Shown here one piece after another: positions 7,834 to 16,174 of a stretch of DNA of 19,753 nucleotides. Origin of the DNA: Gammaproteobacteria bacterium (GTDB lineage: Bacteria > Pseudomonadota > Gammaproteobacteria > UBA12402). Position 1 is the first letter of the stretch. Every line of letters starts with the position of its first letter. The notes below the pieces were generated by a model. The model was not told the origin of the DNA, searched no databases, and worked only from the letters and a program-made list of their open reading frames with translations. The DNA lies in assembly GCA_028282395.1 (NCBI GenBank), contig JANQHY010000194.1, positions 1 through 19,753 on the forward strand, given 5' to 3'. A program made the position numbers and the translations under genes.

Positions 7834-8076
7834 ATGACGTTAATCAATCAGGCGCAATTTCTATTGACGCTGCCACAATCTTTGTTTAAATGCGTGATCA
7901 ATAGCGCGCAAGCACATGATCGAGATCCAATGGATGAATTTGTCTATCGGCTTTATCGGTCTTTTGATGTTGTACCTGGTACACCTGAAAGTGATGAAGA
8001 GATTGATAGGTTATTTGAGATGTTAAAAGCAAAATTAGCAGCAAGGGAGTGTGATGATAATTGCGCTGATCCGTAA
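7834..8076 (+). CDS. Small Arc-like ribbon-helix-helix protein
   Basis: An 80-residue protein with a good ribosome site (GGAAGGAG before ATG 7834). The N-terminal half, QFLLTLPQSLFKCVINSAQ, then HDRDPMDEFVYRLYRSF, follows the Arc-type pattern of strand, helix, Rxx(M)DE turn, helix. It aligns well with the protein encoded at 7474 and less well with that at 7017. The C-terminal tail is acidic (ESDEEIDRLFEMLKAKLAA) and could form an extra helix. The promoter-proximal leader also resembles that of the 7474 gene, so the two probably arose by duplication. Probable DNA-binding repressor or modulator; target unknown. Confidence 0.6.
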   Translation: MTLINQAQFLLTLPQSLFKCVINSAQAHDRDPMDEFVYRLYRSFDVVPGTPESDEEIDRLFEMLKAKLAARECDDNCADP

Positions 8077-8229
8077 TCGATAAAAGCCCTGTTGATTAAG
8101 TTCAAAGCTACAGACACAAAAGATACCGATGACATCGCTGATTTATGGGGCAGATGTTGTTTTTACTGATGCCGTGCTGAGAGGTTTTAAAATATGATGT
8201 ACAGAAAACTTAATAAAAGGTAATTCAGT

Positions 8230-9003
8230 ATGGCCACATCCGTCAAAGTCAAACTTGATACTGACCTAGGGGTAGATGATAGAGTAAAGTATCAAAATGA
8301 ATCTTTGTTTAAGACTGATTTACATAGATACCCCGGAGAAAAGATCATTTTCAATAGTGTTGAGGTTCCTGGCTCAGCCATACAAAAGGGTGGGAATTAT
8401 GGACAGGCACGGGCTATTCTTGATGATGCCATCTTAAAACATTTAGGAATTGAAGCAGGAAGTAGTGTCGCGGTTGATCGCATCTTGCGAGGATTTCACC
8501 AAGAAGGTTTTTCTACCGTAACGTTAAGTGCCGTAGTCGAAGTTGCACAACTTAATGGGTACTTCCCTTTGGTTGCGGGTAAAGCTTACACTGCTGAAGA
8601 AATAAAAAGATATGAAACAGCAGGGTATAAACCAGTTGAAACCAGAATATGGCATGAAATGAATACAGAAAATGGCTCTGACAATATTCTGGTGACAGAA
8701 CATGTTCAAATGCTATACCAGGGTGAAGTCTGCGGGACATTTAAAAGTAAAACACGTTTTGATGCATCCGGGGGTGCTGAATACTTAGGGACAGAAATGG
8801 AATTAACCGGTGAAGGTAAAAAAATAATACCTGATACGAGGTCTTTGCTAACAAAAATAGTAGAAGCTGTTAAAAAAGTATTTAATAAAATAACACATCA
8901 AGACCCTCCTGTCTCTGCATTTAATTTCTTTGCGGCCAAGCAAAATAGTGAGCGACAACAACAACCTGGCCCTGTGGATGAAAGGACCCCATTGCTTACA
9001 TAG
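8230..9003 (+). CDS. Hypothetical protein with C-terminal acidic dileucine motif (effector candidate)
   Basis: A 257-residue soluble protein that I do not recognise. Residues 1-190 look like a mixed alpha/beta domain; no signal peptide or membrane helix is seen. A helical, basic segment (about 204-222, SLLTKIVEAVKKVFNKI) is followed by a disordered, glutamine-rich tail ending ERTPLLT. E251-x-x-x-L255-L256 fits the eukaryotic [DE]xxxL[LI] adaptor-sorting signal and sits at the very C-terminus. Together with the F-box-like gene starting 13 bases downstream (its ribosome site overlaps this stop codon), this suggests a protein secreted into a eukaryotic host, but no secretion system is visible here. 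AAGG lies upstream of ATG 8230. Confidence 0.6.
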   Translation: MATSVKVKLDTDLGVDDRVKYQNESLFKTDLHRYPGEKIIFNSVEVPGSAIQKGGNYGQARAILDDAILKHLGIEAGSSVAVDRILRGFHQEGFSTVTLSAVVEVAQLNGYFPLVAGKAYTAEEIKRYETAGYKPVETRIWHEMNTENGSDNILVTEHVQMLYQGEVCGTFKSKTRFDASGGAEYLGTEMELTGEGKKIIPDTRSLLTKIVEAVKKVFNKITHQDPPVSAFNFFAAKQNSERQQQPGPVDERTPLLT

Positions 9004-9016
9004 GAGATATTTAATT

Positions 9017-9849
9017 ATGCACAACAGTAGGGACGCTGAAACAGGTAATGAGCATCGTCCTTCTGGCGCAGATTGGCAGAGGATAATGTCACCACAATGG
9101 CTATGTCTTCAATCCTTACTCACCTAGAATTTAAAGACGATTATGACAATTTAAGAGGGGTAAGTCGGTCTATGTGGAAGAACATGGAGGATTTCAAAAC
9201 TGACCGTCTCCGCTTTCAATCTCTCTTTTTGCCAGATGTTTGTGCACAGCATTTAAAAGAGGGGGTGTTGGATGCCTGTACTCGCTACCTTTCCACAACT
9301 TCCTTTAGTGTACTTTTCTTTGGCAGTAGTGGCCTTACAGGAAAGCAGAGGGCGGAACGGCTTATGGGGCTGGCAGAGATTTGTGCGTCGGAAAATGATC
9401 GTTTGCTAGCGTTGGTTATCCAGAAGCTGCCGAGCACACAGTTGGTTAACATGATTAATGAGTATTATGTTAGTAAGAAAGTTATAAATCCTCGTTTATT
9501 TAGCCGCGCTGCAGATACTCGCCCCCTGATTGGAAAAACAAACATATCTAATCGGGATAAAGTTTTCGAGCTTTTATTATCTGACCTTAAGCAGCATGCT
9601 ACAAACTTTAGCGAGTGTGAAGCACAGATAAAAAGTGCGACTCGTTCATTATTAAAATATCTGGATAACCACAGTAAATATGGTGTTAGCGACTTACTGT
9701 TTGAAAGGCTCTTAACCGTTCCAATGATTGAAAATGCAGTGGTAACAGATAATTGGATACAAGCAGCTAATAATTTGCAACAAGCGCTCGATCACGCAGA
9801 GAAACAAGCCTGGGAGCATCACGCATGGGCAATGGCTAGGGCGCGATAA
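9017..9849 (+). CDS. F-box-like protein, N-terminus split by a frameshift (effector candidate)
   Basis: An ATG at 9017, with GGAG ten bases upstream, opens MHNSRDAETGNEHRPSGAD and then runs into a stop at 9127. One base back, a frame continues as LAEDNVTTMAMSSILTHLEF to 9849. Adding one T in GATTGG near 9071-9075 joins them into a 277-residue protein. The alternative is a start at TTG 9073 giving 258 residues. The segment ILTHLEFKDDYDNLRGVSRS, then MW, matches the F-box pattern (IL..L...D...L..VS..W). F-box proteins recruit host SKP1/Cullin ubiquitin ligases, and such proteins are known among Legionella effectors. The remaining 200 residues are helical and unrecognised. The gene is coupled to the preceding dileucine-motif gene. 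Confidence 0.55.
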
Positions 9850-9905
9850 TGTTGAAATGAACCATAGAAGGGCTGATATTTTAAGCTTACCAACGTTGTT
9901 TTGAC

Positions 9906-9927
9906 CTAATTAAGTTATCTTAATTAG
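9906..9927. terminator. Palindromic hairpin between convergent genes
   Basis: CTAATTAAG (9906-9914) and CTTAATTAG (9919-9927) form a perfect 9-bp stem with a TTAT loop. It lies between the convergent F-box-like gene and the gene ending at 9964, so a bidirectional terminator is plausible. The stem is AT-rich and no T-run follows on either strand, so it is weak by the usual criteria. Confidence 0.35.
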
Positions 9928-9963
9928 ATCGTGAGTGTCAGATCAAGCTTTAACTTTTACACC

Positions 9964-10766
9964 TCATCCTTTACACAATATATAATTTTCTGGCGCTTTT
10001 TCTTTTCCTCCATTTTGTTGAGCGCTCCAGAAGGCTGTTTGAGCTGGGTGGTGGGTTGATACGGTGTGATCAGTTGGCACTTTATTTTGGCCCATGATAC
10101 AGGCAGAATGTGTATCTTCTGTAGGAGGGTTTGCTTGACTTGAATCCATCTTGGGAGGGGGCTCATTGATTTCAAACGGATCTACCACAAAGAAGTATTC
10201 TTGGCTTTCTGTTCTAACAGGAGCGAGATACCTTTGTTCTATGTATCTTCTTATTGATGGTAAAATGTCAGAGGTGGGCTTGTAATGCCCAGACTCATGG
10301 TTAACAAACACGGTTGAGGGATTTTCGGGATCGGCGGGTTCTGCCAAATCCGCGCCAATGTATCCGGCGCCCCTATTATATTGTATTCTCCTTTAGGGTC
10401 AAAGATTTGAGCAATAGCTGAATGGGCATATAAGTTAGTATCATCTCTGCTCAATTTATTTAAAATAACTATCTTAATTGTCTCTCTGTCATATTTGTGT
10501 TGTAAGAATAGGTATTTGGTTTTTGAGCTATCTAACTTTAATAGTTCTTCTTTTGTTTGAGGTTCTTTTATTTCAATTAACTGACGTCTCAACCCTCTTC
10601 TTGCGTTTAACATATCAAGCTTAAGTTGATCTGCTTTTAAGTTTTCAAGAATGGGTAGCTCACACCGACTGTGTATAATGCCATAATCAGTATCAGGGAG
10701 AATTTGCTGGTGTTGTTTTTGGAGTGGTTCAGTTATCGTGATGGTACTGGTCTTAAGTCCATTCAT
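9964..10766 (-). pseudogene. Unknown protein with SGHYKP motif, frameshifted
   Basis: Two overlapping minus-strand frames look like one 267-residue protein. The first half (from ATG 10766) is soluble and charged and reads to IFDPKGEYNI. Its frame then turns into low-complexity, proline-rich sequence, which is the out-of-frame tail. The frame one base back, open from 10392, reads NRGAGYIGADLAEPADPENP and continues with FVNHESGHYKPTSDILPSIR. A one-base deletion (or a two-base insertion) between about 10350 and 10392 explains the split. The motif NHESGHYKP recalls a short conserved segment I associate with uncharacterised bacterial proteins, but I cannot name the family. No signal peptide is seen. 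It lies inside the effector-like island. It may be a pseudogene or an assembly error. Confidence 0.5.
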
Positions 10767-11384
10767 ATCTTGCTAGTCCTCTAGTCATGTTATGCCATAT
10801 CCATATTGGTTGCTTCCTGCAACGCTCAATAGCTTATTTAGAATAAAATTTTCATCTCATGTGTCGTCAACTCCTTGCCTAATCTTTAAGGTGGATCAGT
10901 GCTCACACTCTGTTTGGCCACTATTTAGGTATTAAATAAGCGGTTTTTCAAACTGTTCTACACTGTTGTAGTCATTTTCAAATGATCACAACATAATTCA
11001 TGTTTATTATAATATCTCGGTGAGCTGGATAATATGGCTAATCCTGACCTATTTTTTACAAAGTTTTAAGAATAGTGTTATGAATTATAAAAAGCTTAAA
11101 AAGCATCTATATAAAACCTAATCATTAAATAGACTTGCTATAATTTTTCTTAAATAAAATCATCAGATTGGATTGGTATATCAGGCAGAACTTAAGGCAT
11201 AGCGCTTTTAAAGTTGCTGCTATGTAACCTGCATCAGAGCACATTGGTGTTGATCGGTGTGTCATAGTTCCCTTGACTTCTGACTTCACAAAAGGCGAGT
11301 GTATGTTGAGATTATAAATCAACTTAATAAAGCAAGGAGGCTTGATAATATCTGATATTTTACGCACAGCGTGGGGGTGTCAAT
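10767..11384. other. Long AT-rich non-coding stretch
   Basis: These 618 bases separate the divergent unknown gene (minus) and the HAD-fold gene (plus). They hold no convincing gene. A stop-free minus-strand stretch at 11125-11367 (80 codons) has no ribosome site and an unconvincing composition. A CTACA/TGTAG stem with a 4-base loop occurs near 10959-10972. The length and many scattered stops fit decayed DNA or a large promoter region. I see no insertion-sequence ends. Confidence 0.4.
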
Positions 11385-12119
11385 ATGCAAGAAGGGGCAG
11401 AGCAAGTAGGTAGTGTACTTGAAAGGCAAGAGCTGAGGGAAATGTTTGTTTTTGACTTTGATGGTACCTTAACAAAGAAAGCGGGGCAGGAAACATTTGA
11501 TATGTTTAAAGCAGGGCAGTCCTCAGCTAATGCAGATGATGTTGAGCAGTTAATAACACAAGGCGCATTTGATAATCACATGGTAGCAGGAGCTTATCAG
11601 TTTTTACGTGCCGCTCTTGAAGAAAGCGCCCATTGTCAGGTGGTGATTATTAGCCGTAATTATTCCGTTTTTATTAAAGCAATGCTCACGCATCAGAGAT
11701 TTCAGGATCAGGGGTGCTTAACAGCAGATGAGTTTGAAAAAATCGTAATTTACGATAGGTATTCTCCCGGTAATAAATCAGACAAATTAGTAAGGCATTT
11801 GCATAGTATTAGTGCAGAGCAAAAGCCCTATGGAATACATATTTATGACGATTCTAAAGAAGAAATAGCAGTTTATAGGCGGCATCAAACATTAACAAAA
11901 GACTATGAATGCCACTTATATCAGAAACCGCCTGGCGAATTTAATTGGGCAACAGAATTACAACGATTCTTTAAACCTTTTCCTGCAGTTTCTAGTGCTA
12001 CCAGTAGCTTGGTAAGTGCTTTTTATCGTTGTTGTTGTGGCGGTCGAAGTCGTGCTGAAGATGAAGAGTCCTTATTAGCAGAAGACTCAGAAGATCGATC
12101 CTGCTATCCTACCATGTAG
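11385..12119 (+). CDS. HAD-superfamily phosphatase-like protein with Cys-rich acidic C-terminus (effector candidate)
   Basis: A 244-residue protein. The HAD core has all four motifs: DFDGTLT (D24, D26), IISRN (S90), K131, and IYDDS (D155, D156), so phosphatase activity is likely. The cap is small. After residue 200 comes a tail foreign to HAD enzymes: SAFYRCCCGGRSR (C216-C218), then EDEESLLAEDSED. The cysteine triplet is of a kind that can be palmitoylated in eukaryotic cells. D226-EES-L230-L231 fits the acidic dileucine sorting motif, and the glutamate cluster resembles the E-block of Dot/Icm-type C-terminal secretion signals. These tail readings are inference. A GGGGGTG stretch precedes ATG 11385. 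It is unlike the other HAD gene at 1-762. Confidence 0.7.
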   Translation: MQEGAEQVGSVLERQELREMFVFDFDGTLTKKAGQETFDMFKAGQSSANADDVEQLITQGAFDNHMVAGAYQFLRAALEESAHCQVVIISRNYSVFIKAMLTHQRFQDQGCLTADEFEKIVIYDRYSPGNKSDKLVRHLHSISAEQKPYGIHIYDDSKEEIAVYRRHQTLTKDYECHLYQKPPGEFNWATELQRFFKPFPAVSSATSSLVSAFYRCCCGGRSRAEDEESLLAEDSEDRSCYPTM

Positions 12120-12333
12120 GAGAATTAACCACGAAACTCGGGCAGGATTGATACTATGCCCAAATGAGATGGAAATATTGAATCAGAGTGTGGGTAGACG
12201 GCATTCTTGTGATTCTCTACCGTTAAGTAGATGAATCTTAGTGTGGGCGCCGTTAAGTCCATTTTATGTGAGGGTTGGGGAAACAAAACAAAATCCAGGT
12301 GCATGGCTTTTTCTATAATATGAAAGAGTAATA

Positions 12334-14506
12334 CTATTGCTTGATTTTTAAAAGTCTGAGCCGATTGGCATTGCTAACGACTGTCAACGATGAGGCAGCC
12401 ATTGCAGCGCCAGCTATCATGGGGTTTAGTAGTACTCCAATCAACGGGTATAAAATGCCGGCGGCAACGGGGATACTAATGATGTTATAGATCAATGCTC
12501 CGAAGAGATTTTGTTTGATATTACGCATGGTTGCTTTGGAGATATTAATAGCGTTCGCAATACCATCAATGGAATGGCCAATTAAGGTAATGTCTGCGCT
12601 TTCAATAGCAACGTCTGTCCCGGCACCAATAGCGAAACCGACATCTGCTTGGGTTAAAGCAGGTGCATCATTGATTCCATCTCCGACCATGGCAACAATT
12701 TGGTGTTTGATTTGCAATTTTTTGACTTCATGGGCTTTATCTTTAGGTAAGACCTCTGCTAGCACACGCTTAATACCAACTTGCTGAGCGACAGCTTGTG
12801 CGGTTTGTTGGTTGTCGCCTGTGATCATCACCACTTCTAAGCCCATATTTATTAATGTGGTGATAGTGTTTGCAGCATTAGGTTTGATAGGGTCGGCGAC
12901 AGAGATAATGCCAGCCAAAGTTTCATTGATAGCAAGATACATCGGTGTTTGGCCCAGCTTAGCCAGCTCGTTGGCACGTTCAAAGAGAGATTTTGTATCA
13001 ATACATTTTTGTTGCATAAGGTGTTGGTTGCCCAATAAAACGGACTTGTTTTCTATTTTGCCTGAGATACCATGGCCTGTAATCGCCTTAAACTCTGTCA
13101 CTTTCTTTAGTTCGATGTTTTCTGATTCTGCTTTGGCTATAATGGCAAGAGCAAGTGGGTGTTCTGAGTGTTGTTCAATGCTTGCAGCTATTTGTAGCAA
13201 TAGTTTTTCATCAAACCCCTTATTGGGTACCAGCTCGACAACTTCTGGCTGGCCTTTGGTAATGGTGCCGGTTTTGTCCAGCACAATGGTCGCTAGTTGG
13301 CTGGCTTTTTGCAGTGCCTCACCATTACGAATTAAAATACCAAACTCTGCTGACTTTCCCATGCCTGCAATAACGGAAATTGGCGCAGCTAAACCCAAAG
13401 CACAAGGGCAAGCAATCACCAATACCGACATGCTGGTAACTAAAATAAAGCCTGCTGAAAAGCCTAAGTAGAACCAAACCGATGCTGTAATAATTGCAAT
13501 AGCCAATACTATAGGCACAAAGTAAGCAGATACAATATCTGCTAGTTTTGCAATGGGTGGCTTGGTGTTTTGAGCGTTTTGTACCAGTTGGATAATCTGT
13601 GCTAAGGCTGTGTCTTTGCCCACTTGAGTGGCTCTAAATAAAAAGGTGCCGCTTTTATTAATAGTGCTACCAAAGACTTCATCGTTAACCTGTTTTGTTA
13701 TCGGCATAGACTCACCCATTAGCATTGACTCATCAATGGTAGAGCGTCCTTCAATGACTTTGCCATCAACTGCGATTTTTTCGCCTGGGCGGACCCGAAT
13801 GATATCTCCTACTTGTAAAGCTTCAATGGCAATGTCTGTTTCTTTCCCGTCAGCAGTTACTCGCCTGGCTGTTTTAGCCTGAAGGCCAATTAGGCGCTTT
13901 ATTGCTTGTGATGTTTTACCTCTGGCACGTGTCTCTAAAAGCGTGCCCAGGTTAATTAAAGCAATAACGATAAGCGCTGCCTCGAAATAAACATGTTGAG
14001 TATTGGGCGGCACAATATGCGGTACCGACGGTAATTAATATGTCCATCGTGGCATGATGATTAAGCAAGGCTTTAAAGGCGCTTTTGTAGATATGTCCGC
14101 CGGCATACCAGATAACCAAAGCGCTTATCATGCCGAGTATCAGCCAAATGACTTGCCCTGTAAGGGTATTAAGTCCAGGTTGCCAAGGGCTTAAGCTTAG
14201 CATTAACAAGCAAGCACCAAACGTGCCGGCAACCATGGTTTTAGCAATCAATGATTTTGATTGTACTGCTATGCTGTCGGTCTGGCTGCCGTCATTATCT
14301 AATTGTGATTCATAGCCAATTTTATCCAATGCTTTGACAGCTTGATCAGGTTTAATGGTACCGTCAATGTCCACAGTGCGTTCAGCAAAATTTACCTGAA
14401 AATGCGTAATATTAGGGTGTTGTGAAAGTGTTGTTTCAATGCGTCTTACACAACTGGCGCAACTAACATTGAGTAACTTTAAACGAAATTGATTATTAGT
14501 GGGCAT
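12334..14506 (-). pseudogene. copA: Copper-exporting P1B-1 ATPase CopA, broken by an out-of-frame deletion
   Basis: The product would pump Cu+ out of the cytoplasm using ATP. The 5' part (from ATG 14506) has a single HMA domain (VSCASC near residues 14-19) and the first membrane helices up to MDILITVGT. Then the frame shifts. The other frame, open from before GTG 14013, holds HVYFEAAL, the CPC membrane site (IACPCALGLA), DKTGTITKG, HSEHPLA, VGDGINDAPAL, and the Cu-specific IYN (TM7) and MAASS (TM8) signatures. Between the two parts about 12-17 residues of a membrane helix are missing, so the gene lost a non-multiple of three and cannot make a full pump. It starts one base after the merR stop, a coupled operon. 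Identity as CopA is strong; activity is unlikely. Confidence 0.85.
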
Positions 14507-14507
14507 C

Positions 14508-14927
14508 TTACTTGTCCTGTTGCTTTAATTGATGGCGATATAAATTCGCTAAAATTGGGCATTCATCGATCGGTACTTTGCCATCGCAGGCTTGTTCCCA
14601 TTGGCTCAATGCAGTTTTCATGGCTGTGAGTGTTGCAATTTTATCTTCAATACATCGAATCTTCTCTTGAGTTTTTTGTTTTACAGATTGGCTGCCAACT
14701 TGAGTTGACTGTAGCTGAAATAGCGCTTTGATCTCAGTTAAATTAAAACCTACAGCCTTGGCGTTAGCAATAAAATACAAACGAGGAACAATCGACTCTG
14801 AATATAAACGAAAACCGCCTTGGCTACGTTTAACCTCAGGTAATAACCCCAAGCGTTCATAGTAGCATAATGTAACCACCGTATTATTGGTATGCTTTGC
14901 AAGTTGTCCGATTGTGTAATATTTCAT
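14508..14927 (-). CDS. MerR-family (CueR-like) metal-responsive regulator
   Basis: A 139-residue activator. The N-terminal winged helix-turn-helix (YTIGQLAKHTNNTVVTLCYYERLGLL in two adjoining parts, 4-29) is followed by a dimerisation helix (about 80-110) and a metal loop ACDGKVPIDECPIL with C114 and C123. No cysteine sits near position 77-80, where Zn/Cd/Pb sensors have one (here serine), which favours a Cu+/Ag+ sensor like CueR, although the loop is one residue longer than in CueR. The gene lies directly upstream of copA on the same strand, one base apart. Its promoter has the 19-bp spacer and dyad typical of MerR control, so it activates its own operon on metal binding. With copA broken, the response may have no output. 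Confidence 0.82.
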   Translation of the reverse strand: MKYYTIGQLAKHTNNTVVTLCYYERLGLLPEVKRSQGGFRLYSESIVPRLYFIANAKAVGFNLTEIKALFQLQSTQVGSQSVKQKTQEKIRCIEDKIATLTAMKTALSQWEQACDGKVPIDECPILANLYRHQLKQQDK

Positions 14928-14963
14928 TTTGTTTTCTGGCGGCTATTCTTAATGCGTCAAATA

Positions 14964-14994
14964 ATAATAACCCTAATCTTAAGGTTAGAGTCAA
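14964..14994 (-). promoter_or_regulatory. MerR-type promoter with 19-bp spacer and operator dyad
   Basis: Reading on the minus strand: -35 TTGACT (14989-14994), a spacer of exactly 19 bases (14970-14988), then -10 TATTAT (14964-14969). The spacer contains the near-perfect dyad CTAACCTTAAGATTAG. Overlong 19-bp spacers with a dyad between the boxes are the hallmark of promoters activated by MerR-family proteins through DNA distortion. It drives the regulator and copA, 37 bases upstream of the regulator start codon. Confidence 0.85.
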
Positions 14995-15093
14995 TAGAGA
15001 AAAACTACAAAATGGAACTGCCCCGTAATGGGGATGAGCCGATGGTCTTATTATAAACTGTAACCCATGTCTTCGGTATGGACCTGAAAGGGA

Positions 15094-15170
15094 TGGTGGC
15101 TATGGGTGGACTTGAACCACCGACACCCGCATTATGAATGCGGTGCTCTAACCGACTGAGCTACATAGCC
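15094..15170 (-). tRNA. tRNA-Met (anticodon CAT), elongator type
   Basis: A 77-nt cloverleaf. The acceptor stem GGCTATG pairs with CATAGCC, followed by an encoded ACCA end. The D arm is AGCTCAGTCGGTTAGAGCA. The anticodon stem is CCGCA/TGCGG with loop TTCATAA. The T arm contains GGTTCAAGTCC. The acceptor sequence resembles the E. coli elongator tRNA-Met. The alternative, a lysidine-modified tRNA-Ile2 that also has CAT, is less likely because its acceptor stem differs. Confidence 0.95.
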
Positions 15171-15226
15171 ACAGAGCTCGCACATTATCCTTAAGGCAAT
15201 GCTTATTGTCAATTTGTTTACGGTGT

Positions 15227-16129
15227 TTATTGGGGAGAGTGTAACCCATAAAGCTGCTGAGCAAATTGTACTACAGGCTTGGCTTCATGAGGCAGGTTAT
15301 CTTCTAAATACCAGTACACCCACAATACTGCTTGCACAATCGCCCAACTCACTACAATCTGGCGGTCAAATTGGGTGAGTTCAATCATTTGATCAATATT
15401 GCGCGCAATGGCGCGTCGTTCTTGTGTTGGGTTTTGTTGTACACACTGTGGATTGCGCATAAACGATGCTAATTCAAATTCTCGTGGGCCAATAACCCCT
15501 TTGGGATCAATGGCAAGCCAGCGGTCTTGATGGTGAAGAATATTCTGATAGTGCAGATCACCATGCAGCAGGACTGGTTGGTAAGTCTGTTGTAATAAAC
15601 TAACAGCGTGTTGGTGGGCAAAATCTTGTAAGATGCTTGGGACATGCTGGTTGACTAACGTGCTGCGACGCAGGGTGTCGAGCTTTTTCAACCAGTGCGA
15701 TACCTGGAGGAATTCGTCTACCTGTGGTGGGTGGTGCCAAAGCTGTTGCATTACTGAAATAGCGATAGGAATAGCGTCTTGCTCTTGATGATGAATCAAA
15801 GGGGTGCCTGGTGTACAGCGCTGTAATAGTAGCCACTCAGTGGTGCTGTCTGCATCAATCAATGCCACAGCGCCATGGCCGCGATAGTGGCGTAATGCCT
15901 TGATCTCGTGGTGCAATGTATCAGAGGGTACACCACACTTTAATACCCATTGCTCACCGTGCGGTCCAGTTGCCATAGCAACATAATGAAAGCTCAAATC
16001 ATCAAATGGCTGTTGCAGGGTAATCTGTAGCTGATCACTCAGTTGTTGCAACAAGGTAGGCAAATTTTGCCACCAGCGTGCGCCGTGGACGCCATGGATC
16101 ATGGTTTTAAGGCGTTTGAGTGATGGCAT
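15227..16129 (-). CDS. Aminoglycoside/hydroxyurea phosphotransferase-family kinase
   Basis: A 300-residue cytoplasmic kinase of the APH(6)/streptomycin-3'' or hydroxyurea-resistance group. Visible residues: ATP-binding lysine K64 in WVLKCG, E75 in the following helix, the catalytic loop LLHGDLHYQNIL (H189, D191, N196), and the metal-binding IDPKG (D208) followed by GPREFELASF, a signature of this family. It transfers phosphate from ATP to a hydroxyl of a small molecule. Chromosomal members often have unknown natural substrates, so antibiotic resistance is not shown. No strong ribosome site precedes ATG 16129. It follows a secreted-protein gene on the same strand, 45 bases downstream. The frame is intact. 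Confidence 0.8.
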   Translation of the reverse strand: MPSLKRLKTMIHGVHGARWWQNLPTLLQQLSDQLQITLQQPFDDLSFHYVAMATGPHGEQWVLKCGVPSDTLHHEIKALRHYRGHGAVALIDADSTTEWLLLQRCTPGTPLIHHQEQDAIPIAISVMQQLWHHPPQVDEFLQVSHWLKKLDTLRRSTLVNQHVPSILQDFAHQHAVSLLQQTYQPVLLHGDLHYQNILHHQDRWLAIDPKGVIGPREFELASFMRNPQCVQQNPTQERRAIARNIDQMIELTQFDRQIVVSWAIVQAVLWVYWYLEDNLPHEAKPVVQFAQQLYGLHSPQ

Positions 16130-16174
16130 TAACTGTGATGCTAAGTTGAACGTGGGGCATATTCTCCCCCTTGT

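Noticed and set aside
6144..8076. Prophage immunity region (repressor with divergent small DNA-binding genes)
   Set aside because: The repressor-like gene heads an operon with a peptide transporter and an ankyrin gene, and no integrase, replication, structural or lysis genes or attachment sites are visible.
9964..10766. Programmed ribosomal frameshifting as an explanation for the split gene
   Set aside because: No slippery heptamer followed by a stem-loop or pseudoknot is visible at the junction; a one-base lesion is simpler. The same holds for the HAD gene and the F-box-like gene.
11125..11367. An 80-codon minus-strand open frame considered as a transposase or gene remnant
   Set aside because: No ribosome site, no recognisable transposase motif, no flanking inverted repeats and an unconvincing composition.
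12120..12333. Twofold CCGTTAAGT considered as a repeat element
   Set aside because: Nine bases repeated twice in an intergenic region, without further copies or symmetry, is too little to call.
12812..13471. A 219-codon open frame on the plus strand
   Set aside because: It lies antisense inside the conserved catalytic part of copA, has no ribosome site and encodes no recognisable motif.
15021..15033. CCCC/GGGG hairpin downstream of the tRNA considered as its terminator
   Set aside because: The stem is only 4 bp and no T-run follows on the minus strand.
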